A stretch of DNA of 64,000 bases from Buchnera aphidicola (Periphyllus testudinaceus) (GTDB taxonomy: Bacteria; Pseudomonadota; Gammaproteobacteria; Enterobacterales; Enterobacteriaceae): positions 248,001 through 312,000 of the forward strand of contig NZ_OZ060380.1 of assembly GCF_964059035.1 (NCBI RefSeq). The letters are read 5' to 3'. Shown here in pieces: positions 18,669 through 27,185 of the stretch. The position numbers and the translations under genes are program-made. Under the pieces are notes generated by a model, which was given only the letters and a program-made list of their open reading frames with translations, made no database searches and was not told where the DNA came from. The stretch's first letter is position 1, and each line of letters starts with the position of its first letter.

Positions 18669-19334
18669 TTATAATTTTTTAATTTTAACTATTCCATTTT
18701 TTAAATATATTTGTGCAGATTTATTTAAAATATTTTTAGGAATAGAATCCATAAGACAATATTCTCCAGAAATAGATAATAATTCAGAAAATAAATGTGT
18801 GCTAAAAATTTTTCTAGTAAAATCACCATGAGCTCCTGCTAAAGCTCTACCATTTAATTTTCCATATACATGAATATTTCCATCTGCGATAATTTCTGAA
18901 CCTTCATTAACATTATTGGTAATTATTAAATCTGATTTTCTTGCATAAATTGTTTGTCCGGAACGTATAGTATTTTTATAAAAAATACTTTTATAAATTT
19001 TTTTTATTGATTTATTTTTTTTTTTTTGAATTAAATTATTATTATTTGAAAAAATTGGAAATCCAGAATTAATTATTTTTCTTTTTAAATTTTCATTTTT
19101 ACATTCACTAATTCCTAAAATAAAAAAATTATTTTTAAGAATTATTTTTTTTATTTTTTTCCAATTGGAACTATCTGGAAATAAAGATAAATTTATAATA
19201 ATTGGTGCATTTTGAAAAAAAAAAGGAGATTCTTTAATTTTTTTTTTTAATGCATAATTAATTAATTCTATTTTATTACTTTTTAAATAAAGAACTAAAG
19301 TTGTAAAAACACTTCCTTGAAATTTAATTGGCAT
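18669..19334 (-). CDS. minC: Septum site-determining protein MinC
   Basis: Inhibits FtsZ polymerisation when recruited by MinD. The 221 residues (231 in E. coli) have a diverged N-terminal FtsZ-inhibiting domain (IKFQGSVFTTLVLYLKSN) and a better preserved C-terminal beta-helix domain with GQTIYARKSDLIITNNVNEGSEIIADGNIHVYGKLNGRALAGA and SGEYCLMDSIP. First gene of minCDE; 37 bases separate it from minD. Confidence 0.94.
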   Translation of the reverse strand: MPIKFQGSVFTTLVLYLKSNKIELINYALKKKIKESPFFFQNAPIIINLSLFPDSSNWKKIKKIILKNNFFILGISECKNENLKRKIINSGFPIFSNNNNLIQKKKNKSIKKIYKSIFYKNTIRSGQTIYARKSDLIITNNVNEGSEIIADGNIHVYGKLNGRALAGAHGDFTRKIFSTHLFSELLSISGEYCLMDSIPKNILNKSAQIYLKNGIVKIKKL

Positions 19335-19542
19335 ATTTTTTTTAAATTAATATTTTAAATATTTTTTTATCATGATACTTTAAATTTTATTTAATAACAA
19401 AATTTTAATATTTTTCTATATTAATAGAAATTAATTAAAATTTTTTAGTAATATAAATTTTTATTTATTTTTACAAAATTTTTATAAAAGATATACTAAT
19501 GTTTTATTTAAATGAAAAAAATTTTAAAAGGAGATTATTTTT

Positions 19543-20625
19543 TTGAAATTAAACTCTGTTAGTAAATTATTATTAAATTTTAAAAATTATTTTTTAAAAA
19601 AAAAAGTTTTATTTTCTGGAAATATACAAGATTCATTACCTGAAATTTTAAAAACAAAAAATAGTGGAATTCACATTCAAAAATATAATTTTTTAAAATA
19701 TATAAAAAATATTACAAAAAAAAAAATATTTATTAATTTTTTAATGAAAAAAAAAATAATTAAAAATTATAATACAATTATTTATTTTTTTTCAAAAAAT
19801 AAAAAAGAATCATATTTTCAATTAAAAAATATAATATCTATTGTTAAAAAAGAAACAAGTATTTTTTTGGTAGGAGAAAATAAAAGCGGAATTAATAGTT
19901 TTATTAAATTTTTTAAAAAAGAAATTTTATTTAAAAAATTAAGTTATGGAAAAAAATGTGTAATTTATTTAACAATTTTAAAAAATAATGTTTCATTTAA
20001 TTTAAAAAATTTTTATAAAATACATTATTGGAAAAAAATTCCAATTAAATTTTTACCAGGAGTTTTTGGATATAAAAAAATTGATAAGGGAAGTAAACTA
20101 TTAGTTTCAACTTTTTATAGTAAATTAATATCTAATAAAAAAATTCTTGATATGGGTTCTGGATCTGGTTTTTTATCAATAGTTATTTTAAAATTAAATG
20201 AAAATAATAAAATAACTCTTTCCGATAGTTGTTTAAAATCTATTAAATGTTGTAAAGAAAATTTTAAATTAAATAAATTAAAAGGAGTTTTTAAAAAAAG
20301 TGATTTATATTCAAATATATATAAAAAATTTAATTTAATTATTTCTAATCCACCTGTCCATGACAATTTAAAAAAATCATTTAGTTTTCTTACAAAATTT
20401 ATTTATAAATCTATTTTTTATTTAAAAAAAAATGGAGAATTAAGGTTAGTGATAAATAAATCTTTTTCATATTCAAAAAATATAAGAAATATTTTTAAAA
20501 AATTTAATATTTTAAAAGAAAATAAAAATTTTATAGTTTATCAAATATTTATAAAAAATTTAAAAGAGATTTTTTTAAATAAAATATACCCGAAGCGGGA
20601 CTCGAACCCACAAAGTTATAAATAA
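19543..20625 (+). CDS. rsmC: 16S rRNA m2G1207 methyltransferase RsmC
   Basis: Methylates G1207 of 16S rRNA in the 30S subunit using S-adenosylmethionine. The C-terminal half has the class I methyltransferase motif KILDMGSGSGFLSIVI near residue 200 and the catalytic NPPVHDN near 270; the N-terminal half is a degenerate, lysine-rich version of the family's first domain. The start is TTG at 19543, backed by a strong AAAAGGAG at 19526-19533. The frame is 360 residues against 343 in E. coli: it passes the usual end (near VYQIF) and stops inside the antisense strand of tRNA-Leu, giving a tail that ends KRDSNPQSYK. Confidence 0.88.
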   Translation: MKLNSVSKLLLNFKNYFLKKKVLFSGNIQDSLPEILKTKNSGIHIQKYNFLKYIKNITKKKIFINFLMKKKIIKNYNTIIYFFSKNKKESYFQLKNIISIVKKETSIFLVGENKSGINSFIKFFKKEILFKKLSYGKKCVIYLTILKNNVSFNLKNFYKIHYWKKIPIKFLPGVFGYKKIDKGSKLLVSTFYSKLISNKKILDMGSGSGFLSIVILKLNENNKITLSDSCLKSIKCCKENFKLNKLKGVFKKSDLYSNIYKKFNLIISNPPVHDNLKKSFSFLTKFIYKSIFYLKKNGELRLVINKSFSYSKNIRNIFKKFNILKENKNFIVYQIFIKNLKEIFLNKIYPKRDSNPQSYK

Positions 20626-20672
20626 CCGAGGGATTTTAAGTCCCTTGTGTCTACCAATTTCACCATTCGGGC
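20587..20672 (-). tRNA. tRNA-Leu(UAA)
   Basis: Eighty-six bases fold as a class II tRNA. Read on minus: acceptor GCCCGAA with TTCGGGT (first pair G-U), anticodon loop CTTAAAA with anticodon UAA in stem GGGA/TCCC, a long variable arm, and the T arm GTGGG-TTCGAGT-CCCGC. The discriminator is A and CCA is not encoded. The last 39 bases of the rsmC frame overlap its 3' half on the other strand. Confidence 0.95.
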
Positions 20673-20700
20673 GTTTAAAAATTTAAAAATAATAAAAAAA

Positions 20701-20773
20701 AGGCGCACCTCGGAATCGAACCGAGCTATACGGATTTGCAATCCGCTGCATAATGCCAATCTGCCAATGCACC
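20701..20773 (-). tRNA. tRNA-Cys(GCA)
   Basis: Seventy-three bases on minus: acceptor GGTGCAT with GTGCGCC (two G-U pairs), anticodon GCA within GGATT-GCA-AATCC, T arm CTCGG-TTCGATT-CCGAG and discriminator U, the identity base expected for tRNA-Cys. CCA is not encoded. It lies 28 bases upstream of tRNA-Leu(UAA) on the same strand and is likely cotranscribed with it; in E. coli the cysT-leuZ pair is also adjacent. Confidence 0.95.
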
Positions 20774-21060
20774 AAAAAATAATAAAATTTTTTAAAAAAT
20801 TCTATAATACATATTTATACAATAAATAACATAAATATGTCAACATATCTTTTTAAAAATATATTTTTTTTAAAATTTTTTAATAAATATATTTTTTAAA
20901 ATATAAAATATATTTATTAAAAAATAAACTTTACATTACTAGTAATATTATATTATTATAATTTAAAATTAAATTTTCAATATAAAAAATAAAAAATTGT
21001 AATTTTTTTTAAAATAAAATAATAAAAATTTTAATAATTATTTTTTAAATTTAAAAATTT

Positions 21061-21145
21061 GGAGGGATGGCCGAGTGGTTTAAGGCAGCGGTCTTGAAAA
21101 CCGCCGATGAGAAATTATCCGAGAGTTCGAATCCCTCTCCCTCCA
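21061..21145 (+). tRNA. tRNA-Ser(UGA)
   Basis: Eighty-five bases on plus: acceptor GGAGGGA with TCCCTCC, anticodon UGA in CGGTCT-TGA-AAACCG, a long variable arm typical of serine tRNAs, T arm GAGAG-TTCGAAT-CCCTC with one A-C mismatch, discriminator A, no encoded CCA. It stands alone, convergent with ompA and 287 bases from the divergent tRNA-Cys. Confidence 0.95.
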
Positions 21146-21233
21146 AAAAACATTCTTCTTATTTTTTAAATTTTTTATAAAAACAAAAAATAAATTTATC
21201 TTATTTAATAAAATATTTTATCTTTATTTTTTT

Positions 21234-22520
21234 TTATTTTACACCTTCTATAAAAATTTCAACTCTTCTATCTGGAGATAAACATAATCTTAAAAATTTT
21301 TTATTTGTTTGTTTGTTACATAAATTTTTTGTAATAGATTTTAAATTTGTATTATCTTTAATTACTATTTGTTTAGAAAAAATTCCATTATTTTGAAGAT
21401 ATTTTGAAATAGCATTCATTCTTAATAAAGAAAACATTTGATTTTTATTATATTTTTCAGATTTATCACAATGACCTTGAATAAAAACTTTAATTTTTTT
21501 TAAAGAATTTTTTTTAATAGAATTAATTAATTTATTTAAAACATTTTTTTCATTATGAGTTAATTTAAAACTTTTATTAGGAAATGTAATTAATTGATTA
21601 AATTTAAAAACTTTTGGACTAAAAAAATTTAAAGAAAATATTTTTTTTGAAGATTTTGGTAAAATATTTTTAAAACTCCATAAAAAATTTATATTTATAG
21701 AATTTAAATCATTATGTTGAATATTTTGTTTAGATAATAAATGCATTTTTCTTTCAAATTCAATTCTTGTAAATAAATTTTTCTTTATTTGAAATTGAAA
21801 ACCTGCGCTTATTAATGGAGATACATTTTGAGCTAAAAAGTTTTGCGGATTTTTTTTATAATTATGATATAAATTTTTATTAATATCTAAAGATGCTCCT
21901 GCTCGACTATAAAAATAAATTTTATTAGTTATAGGAATTGAAAATTTTGCTGTAAATTCTAAATTTTGTTGTGGATAAAAAATAAATTTTTTTTTAAAAG
22001 AACTAGCGTAATCATAACTTCTTTTAAATAATAAATTTTTTTTTAATTCATCTTTATTAATTGGTAATGGATTTTTTGGTGTTTTTACTCTTTCTACTGG
22101 ATATAATTGATCTACTAATGGATTTTTTCTTTTTGCTTGCATTTCTTTAATTTGTTCTTCTCTTGATTTTTCTTTAGTTACATTTTCTACATATAAACCA
22201 TAAGAATTTTTATTTGTTTCATCTGAATTTAAAAAATTCACTTTTGCAGGGAAATTCTTAAAAGTATTATTATAAGATAATTCAATTGAAAAATATGGAT
22301 TATATTGATAACCTATGCAAAATCCAAATAATGATGTTTTCCAAAAATCTTTATAAGAATCACTTACATTTAATAAATCAATTAAAGTTGGATTATTAGG
22401 TTGAACAAAAGAACCTTTAGTTCCAATATAAAAAGAATCTACATGAGGTTTTATTTTTGCTTCTGCTGTTGAAATACAACTACCTAATAATAAAGAAAGA
22501 AATATTGTTTTATTTTTCAT
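21234..22520 (-). CDS. ompA: OmpA-like outer membrane protein with an extra internal segment
   Basis: Eight-stranded outer-membrane barrel followed by a periplasmic OmpA/MotB-type domain. A signal peptide (MKNKTIFLSLLLGSCISTAEA) fits a start at 22520; GGAG eight bases upstream supports this over the ATG at 22532, which overlaps that GGAG. The barrel part is recognisable from SFYIGTKGSF, LFGFCIGYQYNPYFSIELSY and FSIPITNKIYFYSRAGASLDI; the C-terminal domain has FIQGHCDKSEKYN and CLSPDRRVEIFIEGVK. With 428 residues it is about 80 longer than E. coli OmpA (346): a charged block at about residues 97-183 sits where the second surface loop should be. The proline-alanine hinge of E. coli is not visible. 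Confidence 0.92.
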   Translation of the reverse strand: MKNKTIFLSLLLGSCISTAEAKIKPHVDSFYIGTKGSFVQPNNPTLIDLLNVSDSYKDFWKTSLFGFCIGYQYNPYFSIELSYNNTFKNFPAKVNFLNSDETNKNSYGLYVENVTKEKSREEQIKEMQAKRKNPLVDQLYPVERVKTPKNPLPINKDELKKNLLFKRSYDYASSFKKKFIFYPQQNLEFTAKFSIPITNKIYFYSRAGASLDINKNLYHNYKKNPQNFLAQNVSPLISAGFQFQIKKNLFTRIEFERKMHLLSKQNIQHNDLNSININFLWSFKNILPKSSKKIFSLNFFSPKVFKFNQLITFPNKSFKLTHNEKNVLNKLINSIKKNSLKKIKVFIQGHCDKSEKYNKNQMFSLLRMNAISKYLQNNGIFSKQIVIKDNTNLKSITKNLCNKQTNKKFLRLCLSPDRRVEIFIEGVK

Positions 22521-23077
22521 TAAATACTCCATTTTTTAAAATTAAAATAATAGTTAAAAATTATTTTATATATAATATATTAAATTTTTTAACAAATATT
22601 TTAAAAAATTTTTTAAATAAAAATATACAAAATAAAAAATATTAAAAATATTTTTAAAATTTATTTTTTAAAATTTACACAATAGATTTTTATTTAATAA
22701 AATTATTTTAATATTTTTTATTTTTTAAAAATATATTCTTTTAAATATTATAAAATAAATATTAAAATAATAAAAGAATAAATAAATATCTTTAAAAAAT
22801 ACTTTTAAAAAATTTTTTATAAAATTAAATTTTTTTATTATTATTAAAATAATATAAAATAAAAAATAGATTAAGATAAATATTGCATATTAAATAATAA
22901 AATAGTATTTTATAAAAATAAATAAAAAATATACTTTTTTATATATTTTCATATTATAATTAAATAAAAATAATTATTTATATAGATATTTTTTTATATT
23001 TATAAAAATAAAAAATATTTATTATGAAAATAAATATTTTAAAAATTATTATAACACTTTAAATAGGTTTAAAAAAA
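22521..23077. other. Gene-free A/T desert between ompA and flgD
   Basis: About 557 bases, nearly all A and T, between the divergent ompA and flgD. I see no reading frame, RNA or flagellar remnant. In Buchnera the flgA-flgB-flgC genes are expected ahead of flgD, so this may be what is left of them, but nothing in the sequence proves that. Confidence 0.5.
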
Positions 23078-23761
23078 ATGAATAATTCAATTACAAATAA
23101 TTCTATTTTAAATGCTATTAATTACAATAAAAACATTTATAAAAACAATTTAAAAAAAACAACATCAGAAAATAATTTACAAGCAAATTTTTTAAAAATT
23201 TTATTAAATAAAATAGATAACAAAAATATTACAAAAAATTCTTTTAAAAATGAATTGGGATCTAATTTAAATAATTTTAAAAACGTAAAAAAAATATATG
23301 ATGAAGAATACGATGTTCAATTTTCTCCAATCTATCAAGATTCTGCAGATTATTCTTCTTTAGTAAATAGAAAAGTTTTAATTGAAACTTCTGAATTATT
23401 TTTAACTAATCCAATTATAGTTGGAGCAAAGTTTCCTAAAGATATTCAAAATGTAAGAATAGTTATTTCAGACGATAATAGAAATATTATTTTCTCAAAA
23501 GACTTAGGTCCTTCTCCTGCAGGAGAAAATGTATATAATATTGATAGAAATGAAATAGATAGTAAATATTATAATACTGATTCTCGTTTTCCTTCTGTAT
23601 ATAACTTTGCAATAGTTGCAAAAAATCAATTTGAAATTGTTCCAGCAACACGATTAAGTTGTGCTGTTGTGAAAAATGTTATACAAACTAGAAATAATGT
23701 ATTACTTGATCTTGGATCATTAGGATGTCATCCATTTACAAGTGTTGTTAAAATACTTTAA
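23078..23761 (+). CDS. flgD: Flagellar hook-capping protein FlgD
   Basis: Scaffold that caps the growing flagellar hook. The 227 residues (231 in E. coli) show the N-terminal LQANFLKILLNKIDN that resembles the LQSSFLTLLVAQLKNQDP region of the family, then the immunoglobulin/tudor-like region ending FAIVAKNQFEIVPATRLSCAVVKNVIQTRNNVLLDLGSLG. It is less A/T-eroded than flgH and flgI next door. Its partner genes flgE (hook) and flgBCFG (rod) are not beside it. A hairpin terminator follows. Whether it still has a flagellar role is unclear. Confidence 0.88.
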   Translation: MNNSITNNSILNAINYNKNIYKNNLKKTTSENNLQANFLKILLNKIDNKNITKNSFKNELGSNLNNFKNVKKIYDEEYDVQFSPIYQDSADYSSLVNRKVLIETSELFLTNPIIVGAKFPKDIQNVRIVISDDNRNIIFSKDLGPSPAGENVYNIDRNEIDSKYYNTDSRFPSVYNFAIVAKNQFEIVPATRLSCAVVKNVIQTRNNVLLDLGSLGCHPFTSVVKIL

Positions 23762-23865
23762 AAAATTTTATTTTTGTATAATTTATAAAAAATTTTAATA
23801 TATATTTAAAAATATAAATTTAATAAAAAATATTTATTAAAATAAATTTTTTTCAAAATCACATA

Positions 23866-23916
23866 AAAAAATAACCTATTTTCATTTAAAAAAATAAATA
23901 TTATAGGTTATTTTTT
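23866..23916 (+). terminator. Hairpin terminator between flgD and flgH
   Basis: AAAAAATAACCTAT at 23866-23879 pairs with ATAGGTTATTTTTT at 23903-23916, a 14-base stem with a 23-base loop; the descending arm ends in six T. It separates flgD from flgH, so these former operon neighbours probably have separate transcripts. flgE, flgF and flgG would lie in this gap in E. coli. Confidence 0.6.
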
Positions 23917-24057
23917 AAAAAATTTTTTTAAAAAAAAATTAATATAAAAAAATAAATCTTTTATTTTTTATATAGTTTATAAAACTTTCAAAAAAAAATA
24001 ATTAACGAATTAAAATAATATTTTTTATTTAATAAATAAATTATTTAAGGTCTATTT

Positions 24058-24729
24058 ATGTTAAATTTTTTTTTATTTATAATAAAAAATATATTTTTTT
24101 TTAATATTATATTTTGTTATAATCCATTTTTTTTTACTTCTAATAAATTAATTTTAAATTTAATATATAATAATAATAAAAACTTATACATAAAAAAAAA
24201 AAATTATTATAAAAAATTTAATAATAAAAATAATTTTGAATCATTTTTTGAACATTCTAATCATTCTATAAAAGTTGGAGATTTGATTACTGTTATTTTA
24301 AACGAAAATATTCAAGAAAAAAATATAAATAAAACAAAAAAAAAAAAAAATAAAAAAAAATTAAAAAAAAAATCATTTAATTTAAAAAATATTAATATAT
24401 TTAATAAAAATTTATTATTTAAAAAAAAAAATTATTATAAAAAATTCAAACAAGACTTTTATTCTCATAAACTTAAATTTCAAAACACAATTACAGTTAT
24501 TGTAAAACATGTTTTAAAAAATGGATTATTAAAAGTATTTGGAAAAAAAATAATTTTCTTAAATAATAAAAATCAATTTATTAAATTTTCAGGAATAATT
24601 AATCCTTTAGATGTCAATAAAAAAAATGTTATAAATTCTAATAAAGTAATAAATATAAAAATTAAATTTTTTTGCAATAAAAAATTAAAATTATGTAAAA
24701 AAAAATTTTTTAAAAAAAATTTTTTATAA
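24058..24729 (+). CDS. flgH: Flagellar L-ring protein FlgH
   Basis: Outer-membrane ring lipoprotein of the flagellar basal body. Recognisable parts are IKVGDLITVILNENIQEKN (residues about 76-94) and FQNTITVIVKHVLKNGLLKVFGKKIIFLNNKNQFIKFSGIINPLDVN, which align with E. coli FlgH. Between them is a lysine-rich stretch from poly-A runs. The N-terminus is hydrophobic with a cysteine (IIFCYNPF) that could be a poor lipobox. The E. coli C-terminal end (GYINEAQNMGWLQRFF) is not present, so the protein is degenerate though open (223 residues against 232). AAGG lies ahead of the ATG. Confidence 0.85.
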   Translation: MLNFFLFIIKNIFFFNIIFCYNPFFFTSNKLILNLIYNNNKNLYIKKKNYYKKFNNKNNFESFFEHSNHSIKVGDLITVILNENIQEKNINKTKKKKNKKKLKKKSFNLKNINIFNKNLLFKKKNYYKKFKQDFYSHKLKFQNTITVIVKHVLKNGLLKVFGKKIIFLNNKNQFIKFSGIINPLDVNKKNVINSNKVINIKIKFFCNKKLKLCKKKFFKKNFL

Positions 24730-24809
24730 ATTTTTAAACAAAATAAAAAATTTAATAAAAATATTTATTTTAATTAAATATTTTTTAAATATAAATGTTA
24801 AGGATTAAT

Positions 24810-25874
24810 ATGATAAAAAATTTTTTTTTAAAAATATTTTTATTTATTTTAATTTATTCTATATATTCAAATTCTTATGCATATCAAATAAAAGATTTAA
24901 TAAAAGTAAGAAAAATGAATGTTCAATTAATAGGATATGGAATTGTTATTGGATTAAATGGAACAGGAGATCAATGTTTTCAATCTCCTTATACAAAAGA
25001 AAGTCTAGATAATATATTAAAAAAGTTAAATATAAAAATATCTAGTAATATAAATTATAATACTCAAAATACTGCTATTGTAATAGTTACAGCAGATGTT
25101 CCATCTTTTACTAATATAGGAGATAAAATAAATGTATGTGTTTCATCAATAGGATCTGCTAAAAATTTAAAAGGAGGCATACTTCTTACAACTCCTTTAA
25201 GAGGATTAGATAAAAGAATATATGCATTTGCTCAAGGACATTTATCTTCATATTATTTTAATAAAAATAAAAAAAATTATTTACATTTTGAACAATTTAA
25301 TAAAGGAAAAATAATAAAAGGAGCAACAATAAAAAAAAAAATAAGAAATTTTTTTAAAACAAAATTTTATATATTAAAATTAAAAAAAAATACATTATTT
25401 ACTTCTAAAAAAATTAGTGATTTAATTAATAAAAAATATCCTAATATATCTCATTCGATTGATGATAATACAATACAAATAAACTATAATTTTAATGGAA
25501 GATTAAATATGAAAATTTTTAATTCTATTAGAGAAATAAAATTATTTCCTAAATTAGGATATAAAATTTTTATAAATTTAGATAATAAAATTATAAAATT
25601 TAACAATAATTTAAATATTTCTACAAACAAAATTTTTAACAAAAAAATTTTGTTTAATGTATATAAAAAATATAAAAAAAAGTTTTTTTTAAATAATAAA
25701 AAATATTTTAATAAAGTTTTATATCATAAAGCAAAAAAATATGATAAATTTAAAAATATTATATATAAATTTCAAAATTTAGGAATTATAAAAAAAGAAT
25801 TAATAAAAGTTTTAAAATTTTTTAAAAAAATGCAATTTATTAATTGTAATTTAAAAATTATTAAAAAAAAATAA
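24810..25874 (+). CDS. flgI: Flagellar P-ring protein FlgI
   Basis: Periplasmic ring protein of the flagellar basal body. A signal peptide (MIKNFFLKIFLFILIYSIYSNSYA) precedes YQIKDLIKVRKMNVQLIGYGIVIGLNGTGDQ; further matches are VVTADVPSF-type, ISSIGSAKNLKGGILLTTPLRG and the end FQNLGIIKKELIKVLKFFKKMQFINC. The start at 24810 is preferred to the ATG at 24795 because AAGGA (24800-24804) sits correctly for it. With 354 residues (365 in E. coli) it is nearly full length, but the conserved part around residues 255-310 is eroded. flgJ does not follow; rne is convergent 54 bases away. Confidence 0.9.
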   Translation: MIKNFFLKIFLFILIYSIYSNSYAYQIKDLIKVRKMNVQLIGYGIVIGLNGTGDQCFQSPYTKESLDNILKKLNIKISSNINYNTQNTAIVIVTADVPSFTNIGDKINVCVSSIGSAKNLKGGILLTTPLRGLDKRIYAFAQGHLSSYYFNKNKKNYLHFEQFNKGKIIKGATIKKKIRNFFKTKFYILKLKKNTLFTSKKISDLINKKYPNISHSIDDNTIQINYNFNGRLNMKIFNSIREIKLFPKLGYKIFINLDNKIIKFNNNLNISTNKIFNKKILFNVYKKYKKKFFLNNKKYFNKVLYHKAKKYDKFKNIIYKFQNLGIIKKELIKVLKFFKKMQFINCNLKIIKKK

Positions 25875-25928
25875 TAAATTTTTAAATATTAAAATAAATT
25901 AAATATAATTTAATTAAAAATATTAAAA

Positions 25929-27071
25929 TTATTTTTTAATTTCTTGATTAGTATATAACTTTTGTCTGCACATTTCTAATAAACCAAATTTAGATATTTT
26001 TCCAATTTTAATTTTAGAAAGTTCTTTTCTAGATAATTTTTTTAAAAAATTTTCAATTTTTTTAATATTTTCTTTTTTAGACATATTAATAAAATCTATA
26101 ATTATAATTCCACCTAGATCACGAATTCTTAATTGTTTCAAAATTTCAAATAAAGATTCAAAATTTGTATGAAAAGCTGTTTCTTCAAAATTAGCTCCTT
26201 TTTTAGAACGTGATGAATTAACATCAATTACAATTAATGCTTCTGTTGAATCAATTGTTAAAGATCCACCAGATAAAAGATTAATTTTTTTTTTATACAT
26301 ATTTGAAATCTGAGAACTTATTTTATAATAATCAAAAATTTTTAAATTGTTTTTAAAAATTTTAAATTTTTTTAATATTTTGTTTTCTTTAAAAAGAGAT
26401 AACAATTTTTTAATTTTATAAAATAAATGTTTATTGTTAATGATAATTTTATTTAAATCATAATTTATACAATAATTTATTATAAATATTTCAATATTTT
26501 TTTTTTGATAAATTTTTATTGGATATTTATTTTTTTTTTTTTGTATTTCTGTAATTTTCCAATTTTTTATTTGAATATTACAATCTATTTGAATATCATT
26601 AATTTCTTTTTTTTCTGCAGAAGTTCGTAATATAATTCCCATATTTTTAGGAATTTTTAATTTTAAAATTATTTTTTTTAAACGTATTCGGTGCTTTCCT
26701 ACAATTTTTTTAGAAATTTTTTTTATACTAGGTTTATAAAGAAGAAGTATTGAATAAATTCCAAAAAAATTAATAAATGTCGTTAATAACGCACATTTTT
26801 TTTTTGTTTTTTCTTTTAAAATTTGAACTACAACAGTTTTTTTTATATTTTTTTGAAATATATTTTTAAAAGGTAAAAACCCATTTTTTTTTTCTCCATA
26901 ATCTATAAATACAACTTCTAAACTACTTTCTATATTTTTAATATTTCCAATATAAATATCATTTTTTTTATCTAAAAAATAATTTTTTTTAAAAAAATTA
27001 TTTAAATTTTTATTATTTATAATAGCAATTTCTATATTTTTTTTAGAAATGTTAATTAACATTTTATTCAT
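25929..27071 (-). CDS. rne: Ribonuclease E, catalytic large domain only
   Basis: Endoribonuclease for mRNA decay and for tRNA and rRNA processing. The 380 residues cover the S1 domain (YIGNIKNIESSLEVVFIDYGEKKNGFLPF), the 5'-sensor (LRTSA, R149 and T150 matching E. coli R169 and T170) and the DNase I-like catalytic part, with D283 and D326 matching the metal-binding D303 and D346. The frame ends at KFGLLEMCRQKLYTNQEIKK, the equivalent of about residue 390 of E. coli. The Zn-link cysteines (CPRCSGTG), the small domain and the whole degradosome scaffold are missing, and only 54 bases remain before flgI, so they are not elsewhere in the locus. Confidence 0.9.
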   Translation of the reverse strand: MNKMLINISKKNIEIAIINNKNLNNFFKKNYFLDKKNDIYIGNIKNIESSLEVVFIDYGEKKNGFLPFKNIFQKNIKKTVVVQILKEKTKKKCALLTTFINFFGIYSILLLYKPSIKKISKKIVGKHRIRLKKIILKLKIPKNMGIILRTSAEKKEINDIQIDCNIQIKNWKITEIQKKKNKYPIKIYQKKNIEIFIINYCINYDLNKIIINNKHLFYKIKKLLSLFKENKILKKFKIFKNNLKIFDYYKISSQISNMYKKKINLLSGGSLTIDSTEALIVIDVNSSRSKKGANFEETAFHTNFESLFEILKQLRIRDLGGIIIIDFINMSKKENIKKIENFLKKLSRKELSKIKIGKISKFGLLEMCRQKLYTNQEIKK

Positions 27072-27185
27072 AAAATATAAACTCTTTTTTGTTATTATAA
27101 TAAATTTTTTTTAATTAAACATCAATATAAATCTTTTAACATTAATTTTCAAAAAATTTATTTTTAAAAGAAATAAGGTATTTTT

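Noticed and set aside
20647..20829. Open frame across tRNA-Leu and tRNA-Cys
   Set aside because: It reads through two tRNA genes on the opposite strand; sequence such as RTSESNRAIRICNP is the complement of conserved tRNA arms.
22521..23077. Candidate replication origin or repeat array in the A/T desert
   Set aside because: No repeated units, DnaA boxes or neighbouring dnaA/dnaN/mnmG genes are visible; it looks like ordinary decayed spacer.
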